Shown piece by piece: positions 37,165 through 46,480 of a stretch of DNA of 64,000 bases. How positions within the stretch are numbered: position 1 is the stretch's first letter; the number at the start of each line of letters is the position of its first letter. This DNA is from Hyphomicrobiales bacterium (GTDB lineage Bacteria; Pseudomonadota; Alphaproteobacteria; Rhizobiales; Rhizobiaceae), in the NCBI GenBank assembly GCA_900469475.1, contig UBXG01000020.1, positions 1 through 64,000 of the forward strand. The letters are read 5' to 3'. The translations under genes and the position numbers were made by a program. The notes under the pieces are model-generated. The model did not search any database and was not told where the DNA came from. It was given only the letters and a program-made list of their open reading frames with translations.

Positions 37165-37247
37165 AAGTCGGAATTTACATACGTCCAACTCGGATTTCAA
37201 CTTCGTCCAATCCGGAATTTTGCCGTCCGTTTCGGATGTCACTTTCC
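37165..37247. repeat. Four degenerate tandem repeats of about 21 bases, likely old IS end
   Basis: Units at 37165-37186, 37187-37208, 37209-37228 and 37229-37247 share a TCGGAATTT-type core and mostly end in GTCC. Just downstream (37248-37340) a second set with TTAATTTGAGAA- and TTAGTTTGATAA-like cores follows. Such short multiple repeats are typical of the ends of IS21-family elements, where the transposase binds. No IS21 gene remains here, so these would be orphan ends. Confidence 0.4.
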
Positions 37248-37356
37248 ATTTAATTTCGAGAATCGCGACTCAATGATATCAGCCCATTATCCCGTTCACT
37301 TAATTTGAGAATGGGCATTTAGTTTGATAATTCGAGGGAGTGGAATAAAGATGGGG

Positions 37357-38066
37357 TTAGGCTACAAGGCTGAGCTTTGCCTGCTTCAGTCGACCATCCG
37401 CGACGGCGGCTCGGACCTGAAGAACCCGATGAGCGCCAATTGGCGACCAGCGCATCTGACGCTTCTTGTTCATCCGAGCATTGACCAGGCTGTTGGCGGC
37501 ACTTTCCGCCGGTGAGCTGGATATCGGCAGGCCGGACCAGTATCGCCGACAGTAGTTGACGATAGAAGTTTCATTCTGGAGTAGGTAAGTGCCCAGATTG
37601 CCAATCAGTTCGTAGAGGCGCCTGATTTTGCCGAGGGCATTGCGGCATCCGGGATGCTGATCCAATTGGGCAAGCATCTGCTTTACGGCCTCGCTTGCCT
37701 CTCGGACATATCCACTCCATCGGAGGTGTCGAAGTCTGGGCACATGGATTGCGACGGTTTGTAGATAGACTTCCAGATTTTGCAGATGTCTGATGCCCTC
37801 CCAGGTCTGTTCAACGTGCCGCAGCCGCATCGATAGATGAAACCAGTCAAGAATATGCGTAACGGACTGGCGTGTTGCGCTGACAACGATGCTTTGCAAG
37901 CCAATTTCTCCGTCGCTGAAAACACTGACGTCTCGGCCGGGCAGCCATCCACCGACACGTCGAGGGTCGCGTTACCGGTTGAAATTGCGAGGATTCCTCG
38001 AACCAACGCTGCAGGAGAGCAGACGAGAACGCTGACTGTCTTTATATCGACTGGGTTAGGCCTCAT
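37357..38066 (-). pseudogene. Frameshifted transposase remnant, ISKra4-type
   Basis: The main frame (37357-37899) encodes about 180 residues with ATRQSVTHILDWFHLSMRLR, WSGLPISSSPAESAANSLVN and a typical C-terminal KKRQMRWSP stretch. This resembles the C-terminal half of ISKra4-family transposases. An overlapping frame to 38066 continues upstream with LDVSVDGCP-like sequence, so at least one frameshift separates the halves. The N-terminal part is missing. It is inactive and sits immediately downstream of the chemoreceptor gene. Confidence 0.65.
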
Positions 38067-38109
38067 ACAGAATAGCCCAACCCAATATCGACAAGCTCCG
38101 TTGGTAAGC

Positions 38110-40251
38110 TTACGCCACCGCGTACAGCCGATGCCCAGACGCGGGGGCGCTGCGCGTCCTGAAGCGCTGTACCAGTTTCGCTAAGTTTTCGGTCTCCTGG
38201 GTCAAATTTTGAGCGGCTGCCGTAGTCTCTTCCACCATGGCGGCATTCTGCTGTGTAACCTTGTCCATCTGATCACCGGCCGCTGAAACCTCTCTCAAAC
38301 TCGCCGCTTGCTCGCGTGCGGCAAGTGCGATTTCCGCAATCGTCGAATTCATTGCGCTCACTTGTTCGACGATTTGCGCGAGCGACGTTCCGGATTCGCC
38401 GACCAGCTCGACACCGGCTTTCACCTGGGCAGAGGAAGTGGAGATCAATCCCTTGATTTCCCTGGCCGCGCTCGCCGATCTTTGAGCCAGCTCACGAACC
38501 TCCTGTGCAACAACCGCAAAGCCCTTGCCGGCCTCGCCCGCGCGTGCGGCCTCGACGCCGGCATTCAAGGCCAGCAGATTTGTCTGGAATGCGATTTCAT
38601 CGATGACACCGATGATGCTGCCAATCTTGGAGGACGAATTCTGGATTTCCGTCATTGCAGCGATCGCCCGAGCAACAATGGCTCCGCCGCTCTCGGCGTT
38701 TGCGCGTGCCGTTGCCACGGCATTTTGCGCGTGACCTGCGCCTTCGGCGGTACCGTTGACACCGCGCGTGACGTCACCCAGTGCCGCCACCGTCTCTTCA
38801 AGTGAGGCGGCCTGCTGTTCCGTGCGACGCGCAAGATCCTGCGAGGCCGTCGAGATTTCCGCAAGACCCGACCGGATGGTGGTAACCGCGCGAATAACGG
38901 AATCAACGGCCTCTTCCAGGCTGGAGACGGAATTGTTGAAGTGATCCCGGATCGGGATATAGCGGGCGTCGACCTCGCCCACCCGCGTCGTGAGGTCACC
39001 CTTTGAAAGCGCATCCAGACCCAGCGAAATCTGCTGGAAGGCGTGTTCCATGACCTGCGCATCGGCAAGGCGCTCGGCTTCCTGACGCAGGCGCTCTTCT
39101 TCTGCAGCAAGCCGTGCACGCTCGGCATTGGCCTCCGCAATGAGCTTGGCGCGCCCCGTCTCCTGGAAGACCTTGAGCGAACGCGCCATGGCGCCGAGCT
39201 CGTGGCGATGTTCGGTGCCGTCAATCTTCGCTACGTTATCGCCACGCGCGATGTGCTCCATCGTCCGCGCCATCTTGCGCACCGCCGACGAAATCAGTTG
39301 CCCGATGAAGAAGGCAAGCACCAGACCGATGACAATCAGAAGTGCGCTGATTGCAAGCGTCCAACTGGTCGCAGAGGCAATCGTCGAATCGACCGAGCCA
39401 TCCAGCGTCTTTTGAGCATCCATCACGGTCGCCTGCAGATTTCGGAAACCCGAGGCGATTTTCGGTGCCAGAACACCAAGTTCGCTGTCGCGAATCTTGT
39501 TGGTCGCCAGCATCACATCCCTCACATCGCCCAGGCGACTGGTATAGTTCTGCATCAACTGGCCCGCGCCGAGAACGCGCTTGTGCTGCAGATCATCCTT
39601 CGCTGCCTTTGCCGCGATGTCGTTTAGGGCCATGGCGTCATTGAGCGCCGTCTGCGCGGCATCATAGGCCGCAAGATCGCCTGAATGGATGAAGCGCTCC
39701 GAGAAATAAAGGCTGCGGTTCAGGGCCTCGAGCGTCGCTCCGGTTGCATGCAACAGCGCGACATCATTCTGGCGCCATGCGCTTCGCATGACATCGTTGA
39801 GCGCGATGCTGGTCCATGGCCCGAATTCGGTAACCTTGGAAATCAGGGCCTCACGTTTTGCCTGAAGCGCCACGATCTGCTCGAAGGCCTTGCCGTATGA
39901 GGCAACATCCTGGCGGATCGCTATCATCCCGGACTGCAGAGCGGCGTTGCCCGCAAAGCGCTGGTCCTCCGTGGCAAACGCTTTGACGCCATCGTGGAAG
40001 CGATTGACCGTGTCCTGCGTCGGATCCGAACGGAAAGCTTCCGCGGACATTTGGATCTGATGCAACTGATTGCTGTAATCTGAGATGGCAAGGCTTTGGC
40101 CGGCGGTGCTGCGATAAGAGGAGAAGATGGACGAAAGACCGCCCATGCCGGAAATCGCATTGATCGACAGCAAGCTCATAAGCAGGATCAATGGCAGGAA
40201 GCCTGCAGTGATCTGGGCCCGGATGCCAAGTCTATTCCAAAAGTGTAACAT
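38110..40251 (-). CDS. Methyl-accepting chemotaxis protein
   Basis: A 713-residue transmembrane chemoreceptor. The first membrane helix is about residues 14-35. A helical periplasmic sensing domain of about 265 residues and a second helix (LAISALLIVIGLVLAFFIG) follow. Then come a HAMP domain, a charged coiled coil and the signalling hairpin with EIAFQTNLLALNAGVEAARA and GKGFAVVAQEVRELAQRSA. It ends without a CheR-binding pentapeptide. It is only 15 bases downstream of a sugar-binding protein gene on the same strand, so the two are almost surely co-transcribed, and the receptor may read the loaded binding protein. No che genes are nearby. Confidence 0.9.
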   Translation of the reverse strand: MLHFWNRLGIRAQITAGFLPLILLMSLLSINAISGMGGLSSIFSSYRSTAGQSLAISDYSNQLHQIQMSAEAFRSDPTQDTVNRFHDGVKAFATEDQRFAGNAALQSGMIAIRQDVASYGKAFEQIVALQAKREALISKVTEFGPWTSIALNDVMRSAWRQNDVALLHATGATLEALNRSLYFSERFIHSGDLAAYDAAQTALNDAMALNDIAAKAAKDDLQHKRVLGAGQLMQNYTSRLGDVRDVMLATNKIRDSELGVLAPKIASGFRNLQATVMDAQKTLDGSVDSTIASATSWTLAISALLIVIGLVLAFFIGQLISSAVRKMARTMEHIARGDNVAKIDGTEHRHELGAMARSLKVFQETGRAKLIAEANAERARLAAEEERLRQEAERLADAQVMEHAFQQISLGLDALSKGDLTTRVGEVDARYIPIRDHFNNSVSSLEEAVDSVIRAVTTIRSGLAEISTASQDLARRTEQQAASLEETVAALGDVTRGVNGTAEGAGHAQNAVATARANAESGGAIVARAIAAMTEIQNSSSKIGSIIGVIDEIAFQTNLLALNAGVEAARAGEAGKGFAVVAQEVRELAQRSASAAREIKGLISTSSAQVKAGVELVGESGTSLAQIVEQVSAMNSTIAEIALAAREQAASLREVSAAGDQMDKVTQQNAAMVEETTAAAQNLTQETENLAKLVQRFRTRSAPASGHRLYAVA

Positions 40252-40266
40252 CGTGCTCCCCTTAGC

Positions 40267-41196
40267 TCACTGGGTCTTCGGCAGGTACTGGGCAATGTTT
40301 TGCGGCGTCACCAGTTCGAAAGGCACGTTGTTTTCCCGTGGCACCTTCTGGCCATCAATGAGTTTGATGGCTGCGTCGACAGCGGTAGCGCCTTGTCCCG
40401 AGGCACTCTGAAGAATGGTGACATCCAGATCGCCGGCTTCCATGGCCGCCAGAGCATCGTCCGTCGCATCCACCCCCGCCACAACGACATCTTTCATCGA
40501 CATGCCGTTGCGCTTCATCGCACGGATTGCCCCGAGCGCCATCTCATCATTATTGGCAATGACAGCGTCAAATTTTACGCCCGCCGACAGCCATTCCTGC
40601 ATCTGCTGATCGGCATAATCGCGAGACCAATAGGCAGCCTGCCGTTCGACGATCTGAAGTCCCTTGCAATCGGGCGTAACGATGACGTTATCGATATCCT
40701 GCGTGCGGGCTCTCGCAGCGGCGTGGAAGGGCTCTCCCATCAGAACGGCGACACGCCCCTTACCCTTCAAAAGCGAGCAGACTTCCTTTGTTTGCAAAGT
40801 GCCTGATTCCGCTTCATTCGAGGCGACGACGACCTGGTTCTCTGGCAAATCCGATAGATTCGAGGGCACATTGTTGATATAGATGAGGGGGATATGCGCG
40901 TCAGCGGCAAGCTTGGTCATTTGCGGACCAAGATCGCCATCGGAAACGGCAAGGATAATCGCATCGACCTTGTCGGCGATGAATTGCTGAACCTGCTTCT
41001 TTTGAAGTTCGTTGTCGCTTTTGGCGTTTTGCGTGACGAGCTTCAGCCCCGAAATCGTCTTTCCGTGCGACAGAATTCCATTCAATAACGCAGTCCGGAA
41101 CTTATCCAGATCCGACATTGACACGCCGATCGTCTGCGCGCTCGCGGCAGAGGCGATTAGCGACATTACCAATGTAGCGAGTATGGCTTTTCTCAT
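40267..41196 (-). CDS. Periplasmic sugar-binding protein (RbsB type) without transporter
   Basis: 309 residues. A signal peptide (about 1-20, ending ASAASA) precedes a type I periplasmic-binding fold: IGVSMSDLDKFRTALLNGI, FIADKVDAIILAVSDGD, IPLIYINNVPSN, VIANNDEMALGAIRAMKRNG and VVAGVDATDDALAAMEAGDL. This is the family of ribose, galactose and related binding proteins. Usually such a gene sits beside an ATPase and a permease; here its only partner is the chemoreceptor gene 15 bases downstream. The likely job is ligand capture for taxis. The sugar cannot be named from the sequence. Confidence 0.87.
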   Translation of the reverse strand: MRKAILATLVMSLIASAASAQTIGVSMSDLDKFRTALLNGILSHGKTISGLKLVTQNAKSDNELQKKQVQQFIADKVDAIILAVSDGDLGPQMTKLAADAHIPLIYINNVPSNLSDLPENQVVVASNEAESGTLQTKEVCSLLKGKGRVAVLMGEPFHAAARARTQDIDNVIVTPDCKGLQIVERQAAYWSRDYADQQMQEWLSAGVKFDAVIANNDEMALGAIRAMKRNGMSMKDVVVAGVDATDDALAAMEAGDLDVTILQSASGQGATAVDAAIKLIDGQKVPRENNVPFELVTPQNIAQYLPKTQ

Positions 41197-41596
41197 GATC
41201 CCCTCTCCGCGAGATTCCTTGCGAGATGGAGATTTATAGTAAAATATGGTTAAAATTTAATTTTCGCTCAATAAATCTGATTAATGTATAATATATTGAT
41301 TCTGTCTGTCGATGAAAATTATTTAATACATAACATATTCGCAAAATATAATGATTCAATGCATTCCATGTGTATAGACGCGTTAACCGCTGAAACGAGG
41401 TTTTGTTCTCGCTGCAAAATCGTATTCCCCCAACGCATCGAGAGCAGCACCCCTCGAGCTTTGAATCAGCACAATGATTAGGGGCAACTCGGCGCCACAA
41501 GGTGTTGATATATCCAAGATTGGCGGAGTCATTGCGCGACGCCGATGCACAGCCGAGCCGGTGTGCCGCATGGGCATTGGAAAACAACGACATTAA
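41197..41596. promoter_or_regulatory. AT-rich upstream region of the binding protein/chemoreceptor operon
   Basis: About 400 bases, strongly AT-rich between 41230 and 41380, with no supported gene. It should contain the promoter for the leftward binding-protein gene. The minus-strand frame 41234-41593 has unusual composition and no domain and is not called. Confidence 0.35.
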
Positions 41597-41824
41597 CCCA
41601 CGCTTCGGGTCTCAAGGGAACCCAGCGAGATCGCCGATGCGATCATCTATCTCGCAGGATCAAGCGCCGTTGATTATCGCACGAATTTGACCCGTTTTGG
41701 GTTCACTGGCGGCGGGCACGCTTATAGTTCGCTCGCATCTTGCCTCACGCAAGCAGGCGCTGCCTACATCTGCAGCTCGATAGACGAAGTAATGGATCGC
41801 CGCGCGCTCAAGTCACTTGTGTAA
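41597..41824 (+). pseudogene. C-terminal fragment of a short-chain dehydrogenase
   Basis: The frame is open after an in-frame TAA at 41594 and reads EPSEIADAIIYLAGSSAVDY. That is the standard segment before the last strand of classical SDR enzymes. The expected TG-TLxVDGG end is replaced by unrelated sequence, and no start codon or Rossmann part lies upstream. I read it as a decayed remnant, about 76 codons long, of which roughly 20 are clearly SDR. Confidence 0.45.
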
Positions 41825-41981
41825 GCTTTCCGTTCCGGTGTCTCGCAGACCCCCGCTGGGTGGATCGATAGAGCGCTCACTTTGCCAAGATTGATACTAA
41901 CGCGATGCGGTGGCATGGTCGCAGGGCAAGCAAGCTCTTCCGCGAGGCGGAATGGAGCAAGTTACCGGGGAGAGCAAAAAC

Positions 41982-42188
41982 ATGGATGTCGAAAAGGTTA
42001 TTGCATTGGTATCTGCCGCCGGAATCGAGCTGACGGACAGACGCCGAACCAGTTCAGATGATGGCTGGTCTCTCAGCTTCGCCAATGGTGCCGAGCTCGC
42101 GATCAGTGACGACGGCAAGATCAACGCCTCTGGCAAAGGTTCGGACGCAGTTCTCGATCTCCTTGGCCTGAGGGCAAGCGGCACCTAG
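41982..42188 (+). CDS. Small conserved-looking hypothetical protein
   Basis: 68 residues starting at an ATG preceded by GGGGAGAG. It is acidic and well formed, with an amphipathic N-terminal helix (DVEKVIALVSAAGIELTD) followed by two or three short strands (GWSLSFANGAELAISDDGKI). The upstream extension to 41910 lacks support. No family is recognised. It stands alone between the SDR remnant and the convergent peroxidase gene. Confidence 0.45.
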   Translation: MDVEKVIALVSAAGIELTDRRRTSSDDGWSLSFANGAELAISDDGKINASGKGSDAVLDLLGLRASGT

Positions 42189-42226
42189 GAGGCAAGGACG
42201 CAGCGGCCACACACGGCGCATCCTTC

Positions 42227-43471
42227 TTACCTTAGCGGATCGTACCCGTCGGTGAGCGTACGCAGGAACGCGACCACATCATCGGTTTCGGCTGGAGTGA
42301 GCGCCGGGGCCTCCCCTTGCTTGCGATCGAAGGGCGGATCCAAATTGATGTTTGCCTTGGCTGTCCCCGGCAGATCATCATACTTGTCCACGCTCCCATC
42401 GGGCTTGCGGGGGTACCAATGCTCCGGGCGTGTCTCCCGCTCAACATAAAAGCGTACGGCATCCTGTAAGGAATGAATGCTGCCATTGTGAAAGAAGGCC
42501 TTGCGCAGCGCGACATTGCGCAGCGTCGGCGTGCGGAAGAGCCCACAATAGTCCTCACGTCCGATGAAATCAGTCCGCAAAGGACCACATAGACCGAGAT
42601 CGTAGAAAGTCGGGTCCTTGTTGGCGGGAATATCGCGGTTACGGGGCACCCCGATGGCAATCAGACCATAATCTGTGAATTGCGGCGGAGTGCCGTCATT
42701 CCCACGCTGGCTCACATGGCAGGACGCGCAATTTCCCTTTTCAGGCGCATTGAACAATTCAAGGCCTTTTGCCTCTTGTGGCGTGAGCTCAGCCTTACCG
42801 GCCAGCACCGCATCATATTTGCTCGAGTATGGATAGAAGGTGCGATAGTCCTGCTGGAAAACTTCCAACGCCTTCAGTACCATGCGAAAGGCAATGGCTG
42901 GGTCGGTGGCGGCCTTTGGTCCGACGATATCTGCAATCGCCTTGCCGTAGCCCGCCTCAAGCACATGGCGGCCGACGTCAGCCTCGGTTCTGTTGCCCAT
43001 TTCGCGGTCGGAAAATAGTGGGATCTTGGCTTGCTCGCCGCCGCGGTCGACCCGACCGTCCCAGGTCAGGCCGCCGGTCGGTCCGTTGTCGATACTTTCG
43101 TCTGCCTCATCCTCGGATTCGAAGAAATGTTCGGTGAAGGGTGGGACAGCCTGCAGATATTTGAGCGAGGGAACCGCCCGCAAGCCTGGCTGATGCAGAT
43201 CGCCGCCGCCGAGTTGGACCGATCGATCATTTGCCGGTCCAAAGCCATGTTCGGGCTCGTGGCAGGAGGAACAGGCCATCTTACCGGAGGCCGACAGTGA
43301 TGGATCGAAGAAGAGGGCTTTACCAAGTGCTGCCAGAGCTGAAGTCTGTCGTTGCACCTCCGCGCGCGACAGCGCTTCGCCCATAGTGGCGGTCGTGATC
43401 ACCAACAGCATTGCGACGAAAGCGCTGATCCCGAGCCATTGTCCTGTAGGCGGCCTCAAATGCATCGCCAT
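42227..43471 (-). CDS. Di-haem cytochrome c peroxidase (CcpA/MauG family)
   Basis: About 414 residues. A membrane/signal segment (about 10-30) is followed by two c-type haem sites, CSSCH and CASCH. FFDPSLSASGKMACSSCHEP and FRTPTLRNVALRKAFFHNGS are typical of bacterial di-haem peroxidases and MauG relatives. Periplasmic location and reduction of hydrogen peroxide, or oxidation of a partner, are expected. Length is somewhat above the usual 320-350, mostly from loops. The ATG at 43471 has AAGGGG 8 bases upstream, better than the frame start at 43510. It diverges from the phosphatase gene at 43628. Confidence 0.85.
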   Translation of the reverse strand: MAMHLRPPTGQWLGISAFVAMLLVITTATMGEALSRAEVQRQTSALAALGKALFFDPSLSASGKMACSSCHEPEHGFGPANDRSVQLGGGDLHQPGLRAVPSLKYLQAVPPFTEHFFESEDEADESIDNGPTGGLTWDGRVDRGGEQAKIPLFSDREMGNRTEADVGRHVLEAGYGKAIADIVGPKAATDPAIAFRMVLKALEVFQQDYRTFYPYSSKYDAVLAGKAELTPQEAKGLELFNAPEKGNCASCHVSQRGNDGTPPQFTDYGLIAIGVPRNRDIPANKDPTFYDLGLCGPLRTDFIGREDYCGLFRTPTLRNVALRKAFFHNGSIHSLQDAVRFYVERETRPEHWYPRKPDGSVDKYDDLPGTAKANINLDPPFDRKQGEAPALTPAETDDVVAFLRTLTDGYDPLR

Positions 43472-43627
43472 GGCGCTGCCCCTTACTGCGATGGCACATA
43501 TCATAGTCATTATCGTTAGCGAGGTTTGGGAGCCGTTTCAATTAGCGCTTGCCTTGGATAGCCGCGGGAATATGTTGCCCTATTGAGGTGGAGCCGCATC
43601 CACTGAACCCCCGGAGGACAATCCAAA

Positions 43628-45199
43628 ATGAAGTCGATCACTGCTACCGCCATCTGCGCGTTAAGCCTTTCAGTGGCCGCCTTTGGCTCGGCCGTCGCCG
43701 GAAGTTCCGGCGCAAACGCCGGCGCGAGCGGGAAGACCGGCGATGACCTGAAACTCATCGATACAGTTGTGGTGATCTATGCGGAAAACCGGAGTTTCGA
43801 CAATCTCTATGGCAATTTCCCGGGCGCAAACGGGATTTCGAAGGCGTCGGCGGCCGCTCGCATTCAGCGCGACCGAGACGGCAAGCCTCTGAAAGAGTTG
43901 CCGCCGATCTGGGACGGCCTCACCGCCAAGGGCGTCACTCCGCCCGTCACGCAGGCTCAGACCGAGCATCTTCCCAATCGGCCATTCCATGTCGACGATT
44001 CCAAGGGGTTCAACCTGGGACTGGATACGATTACGCACGATCTCTGGCACCGCTACTATCAGAACCAGATGCAGATCGATGGCGGCCGCAACGATAAATT
44101 CGTGGCGTTTGCCGATTCCGGTGCATTGCCGATGGGCTTGTGGGATGGTTCAAAGACGCCGATGTGGAAGGTGGCTCAGAAGTACGTGCTTGCCGACAAC
44201 TTCTTCATGGGCGCGTTCGGCGGCTCGTTCTTCAACCATCAATGGCTGATCTGCGCTTGTGCACCGTATTATCCGAATGCCGACACCAGTGCCGCCAAAC
44301 CTTCCATCGCAGTCGTCGAGGCGGATGGCGTGACGCTGAAGGCCGCACCCAGCTCACCGAAGTCTGCAATCGACGGTATTCCGAAATTCGTCGGCGATGG
44401 CAATCTCACGCCTGATTTCTATGCGGTCAACACCATGCAGCCACCTTACCAGCCAAGCGGCAATGGTCCCGCGACAGATGGCGACAAGGCGCTTGCCGAT
44501 CCGAACAAGCCAACGACATTGCCGCCGCAGACAGAGCCCACCATTGGCGACTTGCTTAGCCTCAAGCATGTGACCTGGGCGTGGTACGGAGGCGCGTGGC
44601 AGGATGTACTCGATAACGGAAACAAGCAGCCGGCGCCGAATTTTCAGTATCATCACCAGCCATTCAACTATTATGCCAACTTCGCTCCCGGCACCGCTGC
44701 CAGGACCGAACATCTGAGGGATGGTGGTTTAGCGGGTGCCGAGTTAATCAAGGTGATCGATGCCGGCACGCTGCCCCAAGTCTCATTCTACAAACCTCAG
44801 GGCAACCTCAATGAGCATTCCGGCTATGCCAGCATTGAAGCCGGCGACGCCCATATTGCCGATGTGATCACACACCTGGAGAAGAGCCCGCAATGGCCGC
44901 ATATGCTAGTTGTTGTCACCTATGACGAAAACGGCGGCCTTTGGGATCATGTCGCACCACCGAAGGGTGATCGTTGGGGACCTGGTTCCCGCATTCCCGC
45001 CATCATCGTGTCGCCCTACGCACGGCATGGTTATGTCGATCATACACCGATGGACACGACTTCGATCCTGCGTTTCATCACACGCCGTTTCAAGCTGCCG
45101 ACGCTGCACGGCATCACCGTTCGAGACGCAGCCGTTGCTGCCTATAAGGAAAAGCCGCTGGGCGACCTGACCAGTGCACTTGTTCTCAAGGAGAACTAG
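43628..45199 (+). CDS. Secreted acid phosphatase, phosphoesterase family (AcpA/phospholipase C-like)
   Basis: 523 residues with a signal peptide (about 1-24, ending AVA). The phosphoesterase-family core has VVIYAENRSFDNLYGNFPGA near the start with the Glu-Asn metal site, NFFMGAFGGSFFNHQWL in the middle, and VVVTYDENGGLWDHVAPPK plus RIPAIIVSPYARHGYVDHTP near the end. The overall build fits acid phosphatase AcpA relatives rather than long phospholipase C enzymes. GGAGG lies upstream of the ATG. It would release phosphate from organic esters in the periplasm or outside. It diverges from the peroxidase gene; no phosphate-box was identified. Confidence 0.85.
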   Translation: MKSITATAICALSLSVAAFGSAVAGSSGANAGASGKTGDDLKLIDTVVVIYAENRSFDNLYGNFPGANGISKASAAARIQRDRDGKPLKELPPIWDGLTAKGVTPPVTQAQTEHLPNRPFHVDDSKGFNLGLDTITHDLWHRYYQNQMQIDGGRNDKFVAFADSGALPMGLWDGSKTPMWKVAQKYVLADNFFMGAFGGSFFNHQWLICACAPYYPNADTSAAKPSIAVVEADGVTLKAAPSSPKSAIDGIPKFVGDGNLTPDFYAVNTMQPPYQPSGNGPATDGDKALADPNKPTTLPPQTEPTIGDLLSLKHVTWAWYGGAWQDVLDNGNKQPAPNFQYHHQPFNYYANFAPGTAARTEHLRDGGLAGAELIKVIDAGTLPQVSFYKPQGNLNEHSGYASIEAGDAHIADVITHLEKSPQWPHMLVVVTYDENGGLWDHVAPPKGDRWGPGSRIPAIIVSPYARHGYVDHTPMDTTSILRFITRRFKLPTLHGITVRDAAVAAYKEKPLGDLTSALVLKEN

Positions 45200-45342
45200 G
45201 GCCTGGCATCTGCACGATGTGCAACGCTGCGATGGGCCTAGCGGTCGAACCACTGTTACGCCGGGGACTTGGCGATCGGTCCGCACTGGCTTGCGAGAAC
45301 CGGCGTCTTGAGTGAACCAGAGCTGCAGGGTGGGGATGAAAG

Positions 45343-45708
45343 ATGAAGGCGATAGCACTCGGCGTCAGATTTGCACTCGAACTTTGCATACTCGCTTCAC
45401 TCGTCGCGTTGGCCGCACACCTTGCCGTACCGATCCCGGCACAAGTGCTTTTGGGATTTGCGTTTTGTGCAGCAACTGCCGCCGTTTGGGGTAGATTCCT
45501 TTCCCCGAAATGGAGATACGAAATTGGCGCAGCTGGAAGGCTTGTTCTCGAAGCCGGCATTTTCGTGCGAACGACTTTGATTCTAAACTACCTCGGTTCG
45601 TCGATGCTGGCGATAGCGCTAGTCTTCGTCGCGGCGGCCAATCGGATTGCCCTTGCGCTCATTCCACGATCGACGGCGAACAGCGCCCAACTGGTGTTAT
45701 TAGCATAG
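45343..45708 (+). CDS. Small membrane protein, YrdB/DUF2568-like
   Basis: 121 residues with about four hydrophobic segments (LGVRFALELCILASLVALAA, PAQVLLGFAFCAATAAVWG, and two in the C-terminal half). The pattern with FALELC, WGRFLSPKW and LVLEAGIF fits the YrdB/DUF2568 family of unknown function. It starts at an ATG 144 bases after the phosphatase gene on the same strand. No role can be given. Confidence 0.65.
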   Translation: MKAIALGVRFALELCILASLVALAAHLAVPIPAQVLLGFAFCAATAAVWGRFLSPKWRYEIGAAGRLVLEAGIFVRTTLILNYLGSSMLAIALVFVAAANRIALALIPRSTANSAQLVLLA

Positions 45709-45809
45709 AGAAGGCTTTCATCTTGCCGAGATTCAGTGACCCTCTCATGCCATGAATAGCGTTGCTCTTGAAGGGTATCGAACCTAGGATACCGAGATCT
45801 ACACCGCCG

Positions 45810-46229
45810 TTATCGGGACCAGGGATTAATCACTTGCAACCCAGCCGCCTCGAACGGGCTTGTGTCGCGGGTTGCGATTGCCAGACGATTTGCTGCTGCT
45901 GTGGCGGCAATATACCCATCAGCCGTGCCGATCGCTTTTCCAGATACTCGAGCGCGTGCCATCAGTTCCGAGTAAAACTGCGAAGTCGCAAGATTGAAGG
46001 GCAGGATGCGCTCGGAAAAGTGAGGCAGTACTTCGCCCTCAAGGCGGTCGCGGAGGATAGTTTGCCGTTTCCCCAAGGGCATAGCTGCGATCCCGAAGCG
46101 AAGCTCAGCAATCGTTATTGCGGAAATGAACAGCGTTTCGATTGCTTGGGCGTCCAACCAAGCGACCACTGCCCCATCAGGAACCGGTTTCCACGGCTCG
46201 GATATAACGTTGGTGTCCAGCAAGATCAT
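45810..46229 (-). CDS. PIN-domain toxin (VapC/FitB type)
   Basis: 139 residues with the PIN nuclease acidic set: MILLDTNVISE at the start, ISAITIAELRFGI with the central Glu, and IGTADGYIAATAAANRLAIATRDTSPFE at the end. The last stretch supplies the later Asp residues. Such toxins cut specific RNAs when their antitoxin is degraded. The ATG overlaps the stop of the antitoxin gene (ATGA), the classic arrangement. Length is normal. The subtype (FitB rather than canonical VapC) is suggested by the partner's ribbon-helix-helix form. Confidence 0.88.
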   Translation of the reverse strand: MILLDTNVISEPWKPVPDGAVVAWLDAQAIETLFISAITIAELRFGIAAMPLGKRQTILRDRLEGEVLPHFSERILPFNLATSQFYSELMARARVSGKAIGTADGYIAATAAANRLAIATRDTSPFEAAGLQVINPWSR

Positions 46230-46480
46230 TTGAACGTCATCGGTTCAGCAGGCGTCTTATCGCGACTTTTCTGCAGGGCTTCAACGTCGCTGTCGGAAAG
46301 CTCAGCGTCGCGACCGATAGCCGCTAGTAAAGAGCCGAGCTTAACACGTTCAGGGGGACGAACAGCGGCCTCAATAATGTCGCGGATCTCGGCCTCGGTG
46401 CTTCGGCCATGATGAGCCGCTCGCAGGCGTAGAGCACGATGTGTTTCGTCAGAAAGATTTCGAATGGTGACCGCCGGCAT
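46226..46480 (-). CDS. Ribbon-helix-helix antitoxin (FitA-like)
   Basis: 84 residues. The N-terminus PAVTIRNLSDETHRALRLRA is a ribbon-helix-helix DNA-binding strand and helix of the FitA type. It is followed by HHGRSTEAEIRDIIEAAV and a C-terminal tail that would block the toxin. GAGG lies 8 bases before the ATG at 46480; the frame start at 46588 adds an unlikely tail. It is the first gene of the pair and should repress its own promoter, in the AT-rich DNA just upstream (46485-46560). Confidence 0.85.
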   Translation of the reverse strand: MPAVTIRNLSDETHRALRLRAAHHGRSTEAEIRDIIEAAVRPPERVKLGSLLAAIGRDAELSDSDVEALQKSRDKTPAEPMTFK

